A stretch of DNA of 64,000 nucleotides, from assembly GCF_900188155.1 (NCBI RefSeq), contig NZ_FZOG01000001.1, positions 529,010-593,009 on the forward strand. The letters are read 5' to 3'. Made by a program: the position numbers and the translations under genes. Origin of the DNA: Pseudomonas segetis (GTDB taxonomy: Bacteria; Pseudomonadota; Gammaproteobacteria; Pseudomonadales; Pseudomonadaceae). Position 1 is the stretch's first letter. Each line of letters starts with the position of its first letter. Positions 27,008-35,045 of this stretch are shown one piece after another. A model generated the notes under the pieces. It was not told the DNA's origin and ran no database searches. It was given only the letters and a program-made list of their open reading frames with translations.

Positions 27008-27021
27008 CGGGTATATACCCG
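27008..27021. promoter_or_regulatory. Palindrome at the MarR gene start, candidate operator
   Basis: CGGGTATATACCCG is a perfect 14-base palindrome ending 5 bases before the ATG of the MarR-family gene. Its position in the translation start region, and the usual autoregulation of MarR proteins, make it a plausible operator. The gene otherwise shows no ribosome site. Confidence 0.55.
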
Positions 27022-27026
27022 TATCT

Positions 27027-27452
27027 ATGTTGTCGACCCAATGTCTATGTACCCAGCTGCGCCGTGCGAGTCGCGGGGTCAGCAAGCTATACGACGATGC
27101 GCTAAGTGCCATCGGGATCAATGTTGCCCAGTATTCGCTGCTCAAGCATTTGCAGCGTCTGGAGCAGCCGAGCATCAGTGATCTTGCCCTGGCCCTGGGT
27201 CTCGATCGCAGCACCCTGGGGCGTAACCTGCGGGTGCTTGAGGCCAGGGATCTGGTGGTCATGCAGGAGGGCGCCGACCAGCGCAATCGCATTGTGCTGC
27301 TCAGTGCCCATGGGGAACAGGTTATCGAGGCGGCCTTTGCCGCATGGCAGGGCGTCCAGCAATTGCTTGTCGAACGTATGGGGGCAGAGCAGGTGGACGA
27401 ATTGAGCCACCTGCTCGCCAAGTTGCAAGCATTCGATTCAGGCCCCGATTGA
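27027..27452 (+). CDS. MarR-family transcriptional regulator
   Basis: A 141-residue winged-helix regulator. N-terminal CLCTQLRRASRGVSKLYDDAL forms the dimer helix. The DNA-binding part includes QYSLLKHLQRLEQPSISDLALALGLDRSTLGRNLRVLEARDLV (about 33-75) and the wing DQRNRIVLLSAHG (about 83-97). It precedes an MFS transporter by 30 bases on the same strand, the usual arrangement of a local repressor and its exporter. A perfect palindrome sits at its start. Effector unknown. Confidence 0.92.
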   Translation: MLSTQCLCTQLRRASRGVSKLYDDALSAIGINVAQYSLLKHLQRLEQPSISDLALALGLDRSTLGRNLRVLEARDLVVMQEGADQRNRIVLLSAHGEQVIEAAFAAWQGVQQLLVERMGAEQVDELSHLLAKLQAFDSGPD

Positions 27453-27482
27453 GCGCGGGTCACTGCGTATCCAGGAATTGAT

Positions 27483-28691
27483 ATGAATAATGTGTGGCGT
27501 AAAAGTGGCTGGATAATGCTTGGGGCTTCGTTGATCCTGGCGTTGTCGCTGGGTATTCGACATGGCTTTGGCTTGTTCTTGCCGCCAATGAGCGCAGACT
27601 TTGGCTGGGGGCGTGAAGTCTTTGCCTTTGCCATTGCCCTGCAAAACCTGATCTGGGGCCTGACCCAGCCCTTTACCGGCGCTATTGCCGACCGCTTTGG
27701 CGCGCAACGTACGGTGATTATTGGTGGCGTCCTCTATGCGCTGGGTCTGGGCTTGATGGGCTTTGCCGACTCGCTTTGGTCGCTGTCGCTCAGCGCTGGC
27801 TTGCTCATTGGCATGGGCCTGTCAGCCACGTCGTTTTCGGTGATCCTTGGCGTTGTGGGGCGCGCTGTTGCGGTTGAGGATCGCAGCATGGCGATGGGCA
27901 TTGCCAGCGCAGCAGGTTCGTTCGGACAGTTTGCCATGCTGCCGGGTACCCTTGGCTTGATCAGTTGGCTGGGATGGTCGTCGGCACTGTTGGCGCTGGG
28001 CCTGCTGGTTGCCCTGATCGTACCCTTGGCGAAGATGATCAAGGATGTGCCGCTCCCGGCCCAGGCAGGCGATCAAAGCCTGCTCGAGGCGCTGCGTGAA
28101 GCCAGTTCGCACTCGGGGTTCTGGTTGCTGGCCCTGGGGTTTTTCGTCTGCGGTTTCCAGGTGGTATTTATCGGCGTGCACCTGCCCGCGTACCTGGTTG
28201 ACCAGCATTTACCGGCTCTGGTCGGCACTACTGTGCTGGCACTGGTTGGGCTGTTCAATATTTTCGGAACCTACACCGCAGGCTGGCTCGGCACCTCGCG
28301 CTCCAAGCCACGCCTGCTCAGTGCCTTGTACCTGGCACGTGCGGTGGTGATAGGCCTCTTTATCTGGGCGCCCCTGACGGTCTGGAGTGCCTATGCTTTC
28401 GGTATCGCCATGGGGCTGTTGTGGCTTTCAACCGTGCCCTTGACCAACGGTACCATTGCCACCATGTTTGGCGTGCGCAACTTGTCGATGCTCGGTGGTA
28501 TTGTCTTTCTGTTTCACCAGTTGGGCGCGTTCCTGGGGGGCTGGATGGGCGGCTATTTGTACGACCGAACAGGCAACTATGACCTGGTCTGGTATATCTC
28601 GATTGGCTTGAGCCTGATCGCCGCGGCGCTTAATTGGCCGGTGCGTGAGCAACCGGTGGCGCGCTTGCAGAATCTCCAGGCCGCGATATGA
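27483..28691 (+). CDS. MFS transporter
   Basis: A 402-residue major facilitator with about 12 hydrophobic helices. The N-terminal half has HGFGLFLPPMSADFGWGRE and the loop 2-3 motif GAIADRFGAQRTVIIGG (near residues 63-79), typical of MFS antiport or uniport proteins of the monocarboxylate/oxalate-like branch. The C-terminal half ends with FLGGWMGGYLYDRTGNYDLVWY. Gene order after a MarR regulator suggests regulated transport, and closeness to the cob cluster is suggestive but proves nothing about the substrate. Its stop overlaps the start of a tiny ORF. Confidence 0.9.
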   Translation: MNNVWRKSGWIMLGASLILALSLGIRHGFGLFLPPMSADFGWGREVFAFAIALQNLIWGLTQPFTGAIADRFGAQRTVIIGGVLYALGLGLMGFADSLWSLSLSAGLLIGMGLSATSFSVILGVVGRAVAVEDRSMAMGIASAAGSFGQFAMLPGTLGLISWLGWSSALLALGLLVALIVPLAKMIKDVPLPAQAGDQSLLEALREASSHSGFWLLALGFFVCGFQVVFIGVHLPAYLVDQHLPALVGTTVLALVGLFNIFGTYTAGWLGTSRSKPRLLSALYLARAVVIGLFIWAPLTVWSAYAFGIAMGLLWLSTVPLTNGTIATMFGVRNLSMLGGIVFLFHQLGAFLGGWMGGYLYDRTGNYDLVWYISIGLSLIAAALNWPVREQPVARLQNLQAAI

Positions 28692-28813
28692 ACAAAGCCT
28701 GGTTGATCCGAACAGGATTAGCAATTGTTGGGCTGGCGCTGCTGGGCCTGATTGGCTGGGGCTGGTACCAGGGTGGCCTGGCAGTGTTGCAACTGGGTGT
28801 TGGTATTTGCTGA
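28688..28813 (+). CDS. 41-residue membrane peptide coupled to the MFS gene
   Basis: A short frame of 41 codons whose ATG overlaps the MFS stop (ATGA), the same coupling seen in the cob genes. It encodes MNKAWLIRTG, then a long hydrophobic Gly/Leu-rich stretch (about residues 11-26), WGWYQGG, and a second hydrophobic run ending in Cys. One or two membrane passes are likely. It is shorter than most ORF callers accept. It could be a small subunit or regulator of the transporter, but nothing in the sequence shows a function. Confidence 0.55.
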   Translation: MNKAWLIRTGLAIVGLALLGLIGWGWYQGGLAVLQLGVGIC

Positions 28814-28951
28814 GCGTTCGACGGCCTGCAAGCGCGGCTTGCCACAGGCGTGATGGGGCGGGAAAGGTTTTGGCGTTTCAACGACGGTAGATTTGCGCGG
28901 CTTTCTTGTTGTTATTCATGCCGCACAAATTGAGTGCTTAAGCGCCGCGAA

Positions 28952-30202
28952 TCAGAAGCGGTAAGTCACTTGCGCACCAAGACCGTGGGCGCTGTTTTCA
29001 TAGGTAGAGCTGTAGTTGCCGCGCAGCGGATCGCTGTTGTCGAGCTTGGCGTCGTCTTCTTTGAGGTAGGAGTAAGCCACGTCGATAGTCATGTCATCGG
29101 TCGGGCTCCAGCCAGCACCCAGGCTGAAGATCTTGCGGTCGCCGGTCGGGATACGCGGCGAGCGGTGCGTGTTGTTGGCAGGCGACTGGTCAACAGCCAG
29201 GCCAGCACGCAGAACCCACTGCTTGTTGAGCCTGTAGGCTGCACCAATGGCATGGGCCCAGGTGTCGTGCCAGTCTTGCTCTTCGCTGATGGTTTCAAAC
29301 GGAGCTGTTACGCCTTCGTTGTTAACCGTGATGTCTTCCAGGCGGCTCCAACGGGTCCAGGTGCTGCCTGCGTAAACAGTCCACTGGTCGTTGATGTCGT
29401 AGGTCAGGGACATATCAACGGATTCAGGCGTGGTGATATCCAGGCCAGCATCGTACTTGCCTTGGAAACCACTGAGCAGGCTGCCATCGGGCACTGAAAC
29501 CTTGGTGTCGCCATCGAGCTCGTAATCCACCTTGGAGTGATAAGTCACACCGGCACGTACGTGCTCGTTGAATTCGTAGAGCACACCCAGGTTATAACCG
29601 ATGGCAACGTCGTCACCCTTGATTTTGACCTTGCCGTCTTCAGGGGTGAAGCTTGGGATTTTCGAGGTCAGTTCGCCGGAGATGTGGTTGATGGTCGGGC
29701 CAAAACCGATCGACAAGTTGTCATTGAAGCGGTAGCTGACCGTTGGCTGCAGCGTGATGACCTGAACTTCGCTCTTGTCGCCAAAATAACGTCCCTGGAA
29801 GTCGCTCTCGTAATCCGTTACCAAGCCAAATGGCACATACATGCCGATACCGAAACTGACCTTGTCGTCGATTGGCTTGACGTAGTAGCCCATAGGCACG
29901 CCCACGACTGGCACCATATCGCCGTCGTTGCTGCCGCTGAGGCTGCCATCGGCGTGCTTGATGTCGGTCTTGGCGATTACCACTGCGGCACCTGCAGAGA
30001 CTTCTTCACGCTTGAGGCGCGACATACCAGCAGGGTTACCGTACAGCGTGGTGGCGTCGTCGGCAGAGGATGAACGGCCAGCAAATGCAGTACCCATGCT
30101 GCTGATGCTCTGCTCGTTGAGGGCAAAACCGCTGGCTAGGCTGTAGCTGGATGCAACGCTAATGGCTAAGGCCAAACTGCTTTTTAGAATTTTTTGGCTC
30201 AC
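28952..30202 (-). CDS. FadL/OmpP1-family outer-membrane transport protein
   Basis: A 416-residue outer-membrane porin of the long-chain fatty acid transporter family. The signal peptide (SLALAISVASSYSLASG) is cleaved near residue 25 and followed by FALNEQSISSMGTAFAGRSSSADDATTLYGNPAGMSRL, the hallmark FadL hatch region. Later strands include GRYFGDKSEVQVITLQPTVSYRF and end in VTYRF, a typical barrel C-terminus. The GTG at 30202 is chosen because GGAG lies 7 bases upstream; a TTG 11 codons earlier would spoil the signal peptide. It takes up hydrophobic substrates, with fatty acids the default guess. Confidence 0.92.
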   Translation of the reverse strand: MSQKILKSSLALAISVASSYSLASGFALNEQSISSMGTAFAGRSSSADDATTLYGNPAGMSRLKREEVSAGAAVVIAKTDIKHADGSLSGSNDGDMVPVVGVPMGYYVKPIDDKVSFGIGMYVPFGLVTDYESDFQGRYFGDKSEVQVITLQPTVSYRFNDNLSIGFGPTINHISGELTSKIPSFTPEDGKVKIKGDDVAIGYNLGVLYEFNEHVRAGVTYHSKVDYELDGDTKVSVPDGSLLSGFQGKYDAGLDITTPESVDMSLTYDINDQWTVYAGSTWTRWSRLEDITVNNEGVTAPFETISEEQDWHDTWAHAIGAAYRLNKQWVLRAGLAVDQSPANNTHRSPRIPTGDRKIFSLGAGWSPTDDMTIDVAYSYLKEDDAKLDNSDPLRGNYSSTYENSAHGLGAQVTYRF

Positions 30203-30400
30203 AGGAGGACTCCAAAGGGTAGCTGGGGAGCGCAAGCTAACAGGCTTCTTAGGCGTTTGCCAAGGGCAAAAGTTCAGTTGAAAAGTCGGGTTTTGTAGGA
30301 CAATTTGTGGCGTTGTGCCGCTATCTTCGCTGAATGTGAACAGGCGTGCACTGAGCTGAAATGACGCAAACCCTGACTATTCGGACAGTTTGGCAGGATG

Positions 30401-30880
30401 TCAGGCAACTTGACCGAGCTGGCCAATGCAACGTTGCCATGCCTCAATAAAATCTTGCGCGCGCCCCGTTGGTCGAAAAACATGGCGCCAAATTGTTGCC
30501 ATGCCGACCAGGTCATCAACTTCAGGCAGGGGGCGCTGTTCAATTTCAATCAGCATCCAGGCAATGGCGGTCGCATAACGCAGGTTGACCGTGAGCTCTA
30601 TGTGCGGGGCATCAAGAAAGGCATGCTGGCTCGCCAGCCCGCGGATCTGGCTGGCAAGGTCTGGATCAAAGGCGAGGTGGCAGTCCCAGAGTTGCTGGTG
30701 CCGGGTTTCGGTAATGCGAAACAAACCATGACCCAGGTTGTCATCAAGCTCGGCGCACAGGCTTGATTGACTGGCCGCAGCTCCCAGAAGCAGGGCCTCC
30801 GCAGCAGGTGAGTAGTGGCCCAGATAGACCAATGTCGGGCGGATAACATGCTGGCTCAGTTCGCAGGCCGCGATTCCCAT
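30401..30880 (-). CDS. Phage lysozyme-like domain protein, probably inactive
   Basis: A 159-residue protein without signal peptide. GHYSPAAEALLLGAAASQSSL (about 22-42), GHGLFRITETRHQQLWDCHL, NLRYATAIAWMLIEI and WRHVFRPTGRAQDFIEAWQ follow the order of motifs in a family of phage proteins with a transglycosylase-like core. In those I recall a catalytic-looking ES in the first motif (LLLGTA-x-ES). Here the equivalent residues are QS, so the Glu is missing. GAGG lies 5 bases before the ATG at 30880. Function unknown; the family link is from memory and moderate. Confidence 0.55.
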   Translation of the reverse strand: MGIAACELSQHVIRPTLVYLGHYSPAAEALLLGAAASQSSLCAELDDNLGHGLFRITETRHQQLWDCHLAFDPDLASQIRGLASQHAFLDAPHIELTVNLRYATAIAWMLIEIEQRPLPEVDDLVGMATIWRHVFRPTGRAQDFIEAWQRCIGQLGQVA

Positions 30881-31065
30881 ACCATCCTCACAAAACTGGA
30901 GACCGGTAGGGCAGGCGCTTGGCAGCTGGTTGTTCGTACAAAGGCTCTACCGGGGGCGGGTTTAGCCGCTCATGTTGAAGTGTAGTGCTACCTTTGAGTT
31001 GTAAAGGCCTGTTTTTAAATTGTTTTCTTCGATCACTAAATATCTATATAGCACTTGGTAATTAA

Positions 31066-31090
31066 CAAACCCGCTCATGTAGCGGGTTTG
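31066..31090 (-). terminator. Hairpin terminator after the sulfurtransferase gene
   Basis: CAAACCCGCT-CATGT-AGCGGGTTTG forms a perfect 10-base stem 17 bases beyond the sulfurtransferase stop. Read on the minus strand it ends in GTTTGTTAATT, a modest U-rich tail. Confidence 0.75.
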
Positions 31091-31106
31091 CCGGTTGCAT
31101 GGCTGA

Positions 31107-31961
31107 TCACTCGCCAGTGGCGATGGGCCTGTTTTGATTGGTAATCCACTCGCTCCAGGAGCCCGCGTAAAGCGCAGCCAGCGGGTAACCTGCCAGGCAC
31201 AGGCTGAACAGGTTGTGGCAAGCCGTCACCCCGGAGCCACAGTAGGCCACCAGTTGCTCCGCCTGGCGTTGTCCGAGCAAATCGCTGAAGCGTTCACGCA
31301 ACTCGGTGGCGGGCAAGAAACGGCCGGCACTGTCCAGGTTGTCGGTGAATACTGCGCATTGAGCCCCCGGAATATGCCCGGCCACCGGGTCCAATGGTTC
31401 CACTTCGCCTTTGAAGCGCGGCAGGGCGCGGGCATCCAGCAAGGTCATTTCGGGCCTGTCCAGGCGGGCCTGCAATTGCTCGGCGGTGAGCACCATCGCA
31501 CTGTCGGGCTGGCCACTGAAGTTGCCAGCAGTCACAGGCTGCACCTGGGGCGTGACTGGCAACCCTGCCTCGCGCCAGGCCTTGAGGCCGCCATCAAGCA
31601 CGAAAACACCTTCGCGTTTGCCCAGCCATGCCAGTAGCCACCAGGCCCTGGCGGCGTAAGCTCCGGGGCCGTCATCGTAAAGAATGACTTGGCTTTCGTT
31701 ATCCAGGCCAAGTTCAGCCAGGCGCCGGGTCAGTGCCAGCGGTTGCGGCAGGGGATGGCGGCCGGTGATACCGGTTTTTATTTCACCGGATAGATCATCT
31801 TCCAGGTCGAGGAACTGCGCCCCTTGGATATGCCCCTCAGCGAAGCTGCGTCGGCCGTAGCCCTTGTCATCCAGTGCAAAACGGCAATCAAAAATCCGCG
31901 TGCCAGGGGCTTGCAGGTGCTTGTGCAGTTGTTCGGCGGTGATCAGTTGGGCAATAGGCAT
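31107..31961 (-). CDS. sseA: 3-mercaptopyruvate/thiosulfate sulfurtransferase
   Basis: A 284-residue protein of two rhodanese domains. The second carries the active-site loop YCGSGVTACHN with catalytic Cys near residue 240; CGSGVT is the loop type of 3-mercaptopyruvate sulfurtransferases. The first domain has IFDCRFALDDKGYGRRSFAEGHIQGA. The ATG at 31961 follows GAGAAG at 8 bases; the frame runs nine codons further upstream without support. It transfers sulfur to a thiophilic acceptor such as cyanide or thiols in the cytoplasm. The exact physiological donor is inferred from the loop. Confidence 0.92.
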   Translation of the reverse strand: MPIAQLITAEQLHKHLQAPGTRIFDCRFALDDKGYGRRSFAEGHIQGAQFLDLEDDLSGEIKTGITGRHPLPQPLALTRRLAELGLDNESQVILYDDGPGAYAARAWWLLAWLGKREGVFVLDGGLKAWREAGLPVTPQVQPVTAGNFSGQPDSAMVLTAEQLQARLDRPEMTLLDARALPRFKGEVEPLDPVAGHIPGAQCAVFTDNLDSAGRFLPATELRERFSDLLGQRQAEQLVAYCGSGVTACHNLFSLCLAGYPLAALYAGSWSEWITNQNRPIATGE

Positions 31962-32130
31962 CAGGGTCTTCTCGGGCTGGTGGGGCAAGGCACGGTTTAA
32001 AAATCCGTAGGGCCAACAGGCTTTTTATCATGTTGCAAAACTCAAGCGTAGCGGAGTGGTCTTATTAGTTATCGTAGTGCTTGATCATGAGCCTTCGTTT
32101 TAAGCATCCGCCAATTGCGAGGTGAATAAA

Positions 32131-32502
32131 ATGCTGACAATTAAGCCGAGTGAACACACTAATGTCATCGAGTTCGAGCTTGATGGTGGTTTAAGCCGTG
32201 AGGAGTTTGATCTGTTGGCCGCGCGCATTGAACAGGTCATCAGTGAGTATGGTGAGGTACGCATTATCGAGGTGGTCAAGCATGTGGGGGCGATCTCTCC
32301 ATCTGCGCTTTGGGCTGATTTTAAATTTGCGCCCAAGCACCTCAAGGATTTCTCCCATGTGGCGATAGTTGCCGATCAAAAATGGATTGGCTGGTTCAGC
32401 GAACTGGTCAAACCCCTGATGCATGCAGAGATCCGTAACTTTGGCCTGGATGAACTTGATCAGGCGCGCTACTGGATTCGTAATGTCACAGCCAATGTCT
32501 GA
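32131..32502 (+). CDS. SpoIIAA-like (STAS-related) domain protein
   Basis: A 123-residue single-domain protein of the SpoIIAA-like/DUF3478 family. Typical features are the N-terminal EFELDGGLSREEFDLLAARIEQVI, the central GEVRIIEVVKH, and the C-terminal HVAIVADQKWIGWFSELVKPLMHAEIRNF. The ribosome site GAGGTG lies 6 bases before the ATG at 32131; a GTG three codons upstream is less likely. The fold resembles STAS anti-anti-sigma proteins, but this family lacks a known partner kinase and its role is unknown. Confidence 0.85.
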   Translation: MLTIKPSEHTNVIEFELDGGLSREEFDLLAARIEQVISEYGEVRIIEVVKHVGAISPSALWADFKFAPKHLKDFSHVAIVADQKWIGWFSELVKPLMHAEIRNFGLDELDQARYWIRNVTANV

Positions 32503-32538
32503 TTGTCGAATCAGCCTTTAACCACGAGAACCAGAGTC

Positions 32539-32925
32539 ATGCAGCCACAACCCTTGATCGCAGTTGTCGATGTGCCTGCCAGCAGTCTTTGGTACCAGCA
32601 ACTGCTGGGCTGCAAGTCAGCCCACGGAGGGGCTGAGTACGAACAGTTGGTTAACTCTAGCGGCCAGATGATCCTTCAGCTTCATGCCTGGGATGCCCAT
32701 AGTCATCGGTACTTGGGCGATAGCAGTCTGGACTCGCGCGGTAATGGCGTGCTGCTGTGGTTTGAGGTCAATGACTTTGCCGCCGCGCTGGTGCGCATTG
32801 CCGCTTTGCAAATCAGGGTGTTGCAGGGCCCGCTGGTCAACCCGAATGCGCAGCACCGTGAGGTGTGGCTGCGCGACCCTGACGGCTACACCGTAGTCTT
32901 GGCCGGTCAGCACGGCGAGCTCTAA
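32539..32925 (+). CDS. VOC (glyoxalase/bleomycin-resistance) family protein
   Basis: A 128-residue vicinal-oxygen-chelate-fold protein. Two beta-alpha-beta-beta-beta units are visible: IAVVDVPASSLWYQQLLGCKSAHG, then GVLLWFEVNDFAAALVRI and HREVWLRDPDGYTVVLAGQ. The terminal WLRDPDGY is the family signature. The ATG at 32539 is preferred to an upstream in-frame start at 32503. Single-domain VOC proteins act as dimers in isomerases, dioxygenases or resistance proteins, and sequence alone does not tell which. Confidence 0.85.
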   Translation: MQPQPLIAVVDVPASSLWYQQLLGCKSAHGGAEYEQLVNSSGQMILQLHAWDAHSHRYLGDSSLDSRGNGVLLWFEVNDFAAALVRIAALQIRVLQGPLVNPNAQHREVWLRDPDGYTVVLAGQHGEL

Positions 32926-32993
32926 GCGTTTTAAGCCTGGCGGTGCTGCTGTATGGTGCGCTGCATTCAATGCCATCCATACGTGAGTCGCCG

Positions 32994-33677
32994 ATGAAAC
33001 GCTTTGTGTTGCTGGACACCGCACCTATTCCCCATGGCGATTCCGCGCTATGCCTGTTCGAGTACGGCGAAGACTTCGTGATCAAGATTGCCGGCGGTGA
33101 TGGCGGCCAGTTGATGAATACCCGTATGCATGGCTCGGAAGATGCCTTGGCGGAGATCCCCTGTAAAAAGATCGCAGGTCGTCCCGAGCCGCGTGTACTG
33201 ATTGGCGGTTTGGGCATGGGCTTTACCTTGGCCTCGGCACTGCTGCACCTGGGCAAGTCTGCTGAGGTTGTGGTGGCAGAACTGGTGCCGGGGGTGATCG
33301 AGTGGAATCGCGGTGCTTTGGGTGCCAAGTCGGGCTATCCAATCAATGATCCGCGCACCCGAATCATTGAGGATGATGTAGCCAAGGTGCTCAACGCCGC
33401 CAAGGGTGACTATGACGCAATCATGCTAGATGTCGACAATGGCCCTGAAGGCTTGACGCAAAAGAGCAATACCTGGCTCTACTCCATGGATGGCCTGCGC
33501 CAGTGCCACAAGGCCTTGCGTGCCAAAGGTATTTTGGCGGTCTGGTCGTCCAGTGCGGATCGCAAGTTTTCCGAGAAAATCGCCAAGGCCGGCTTCAAGG
33601 CCGAGGCGGTGCAGGTCTATGCCCATGGCAACAGGGGCACTCGCCACACCATCTGGATTGCCGAAAAGCTGGGCTGA
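32994..33677 (+). CDS. Spermidine-synthase-like SAM-fold protein
   Basis: A 227-residue protein with the spermidine-synthase/methyltransferase Rossmann fold. RVLIGGLGMGFTLASALLHLG (about 68-88) is the nucleotide motif, VVVAELVPGVIEWNRG the second strand, IIEDDVAKVLN the acidic loop, and YDAIMLDVDNGPEGLT the active-site-like segment. It lacks the usual N-terminal beta domain of true spermidine synthases, so polyamine synthesis is doubtful. The start at 32994 gives the natural MKRFVLLDTAPIP opening. Substrate unknown. Confidence 0.85.
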   Translation: MKRFVLLDTAPIPHGDSALCLFEYGEDFVIKIAGGDGGQLMNTRMHGSEDALAEIPCKKIAGRPEPRVLIGGLGMGFTLASALLHLGKSAEVVVAELVPGVIEWNRGALGAKSGYPINDPRTRIIEDDVAKVLNAAKGDYDAIMLDVDNGPEGLTQKSNTWLYSMDGLRQCHKALRAKGILAVWSSSADRKFSEKIAKAGFKAEAVQVYAHGNRGTRHTIWIAEKLG

Positions 33678-33719
33678 GCCACGCAAAAGGCCCTGGCGAG
33701 AGCCTTTGCCGGCGGCGCC

Positions 33720-34778
33720 TTAGCGGATCTTGAGCTTGCCGATACGGTCGTTTTCAAGGCTGCCAAGGTATAGATAGTCACCCACGGGCTTGGCTGAGGT
33801 GATCATGCTCAGATGGCTGCCGCTGGTATCGTGCAGGCTCCGGGTTATTTCGCCTTGCTCGTTGATCGCAATCACCAGTCCATAGCGCGTGGCCTTGGGC
33901 CAGAACATACGCGGCAGTTTACTGATTTGCGCTTTCAGCCATGGATGCTGGTGCAGGAAGTCTGCATCGGCTTTGCGCGGCGAAGGCATTGCTACCCAGA
34001 AGATGCCTGCATGGTCGCTTTCCAGGTTGTCGGGCAAGCCGGGCAGGTTATCGATAAACACATCGTGGCTGCCGGCTTTTTCACCCTTGAGCCAGTAGCG
34101 GCTGATGCGGTAGCGATAGGTTTCATTGACCAGCAGGAAGTCTTCATTGGCTGATAGCGCGACACCATTGGCGAAGTACAAATCCTTCATCAGTACCTTG
34201 GTTTCGCCCGTTGCTGGCGTGTAGCTGAGCAGACGGCCCCAGGGACGCGCCTCGAGCAGGTCCAGCAAATAGTCGGGTTGCTCGAAGCGTGAACTGGCGT
34301 CGCTGAAGTAAATGGTGCCGTCACGGGCGATGGCCAGGTCATCGGTAAACTTGAATGGCAGGCCCTCAGCGCCGGTGGTGAGCACCTTGATACTGCCCTT
34401 GGGATCGACTGAAAGCAGGCCTTTGTAGGCATCGGCAACGATCAGGTTGCCCTGTGCATCGAAATCCATGCCAAGCGGACGACCTTGGGTGTTGGCAAAG
34501 GTGTCGACCGTCTCGCCCTCAATGCGCACAATCCTGCCGTCTGCGAGGCCTGCATAGACACGGCCTTGAGCATCAACAGCGGTGTCTTCCGGGCCGTGGA
34601 TCTTACCCTTGGCAATTAGCTGCGCTTTCATCAGCGTGTCATTTGGCTCAAGTACACCGGTCATGGCTGGCGCTTTGGGTGCCTGCCAGGCGACTGGATT
34701 GATCGGGCTGGGAGTGACGGCAAGGAAGACCGCAACGCAGGCGATCAGCAGTATCAAAAGACCAAGCAGTTTTTTCAT
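33720..34778 (-). CDS. SMP-30/strictosidine-synthase-like beta-propeller, membrane-anchored
   Basis: A 352-residue six-bladed propeller of the SMP-30/gluconolactonase/strictosidine-synthase-like group. An N-terminal hydrophobic anchor (LLGLLILLIACVAVFLAV) leads to GPEDTAVDAQGRVYAGLADGRI, RPLGMDFDAQGNLIVADAYKGL, ADFKFT-type text and FANGVALSANEDFLLVNETYRYRI, the characteristic family blocks. The ATG at 34778 has a GGGA site about 8 bases upstream. The active site should face the periplasm. Substrate unknown; a lactone or ester is likely for the family. Confidence 0.85.
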   Translation of the reverse strand: MKKLLGLLILLIACVAVFLAVTPSPINPVAWQAPKAPAMTGVLEPNDTLMKAQLIAKGKIHGPEDTAVDAQGRVYAGLADGRIVRIEGETVDTFANTQGRPLGMDFDAQGNLIVADAYKGLLSVDPKGSIKVLTTGAEGLPFKFTDDLAIARDGTIYFSDASSRFEQPDYLLDLLEARPWGRLLSYTPATGETKVLMKDLYFANGVALSANEDFLLVNETYRYRISRYWLKGEKAGSHDVFIDNLPGLPDNLESDHAGIFWVAMPSPRKADADFLHQHPWLKAQISKLPRMFWPKATRYGLVIAINEQGEITRSLHDTSGSHLSMITSAKPVGDYLYLGSLENDRIGKLKIR

Positions 34779-35045
34779 TATTATTTTCCCTGTTGAGTGA
34801 TGGGCGCAGCACGTTGAGGCCAAGCGGCAGACTACAGGTTTCGGAGCATGGGTTGCGTAACTATGCAGCATTTTGTGGTTGCATCATTCAGCCGGACGGT
34901 CGGCACGGCGCGCAGTGGGTTGCCTAAGCTTTGCATGGGCGGCAACAGGGTCAAGTACGAGTCTTATCGCTTGTTATCATTCAACCAGGCCCCGAGATAG
35001 GGCGCAGGCATATATACTGCTTGCCATTCAGCATGGGAGAGCCGC

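Noticed and set aside
33684..33705. Weak hairpin between converging genes (AAAGGC / GCCTTT)
   Set aside because: Only 6 bases of stem and a long loop; not enough to call a terminator.
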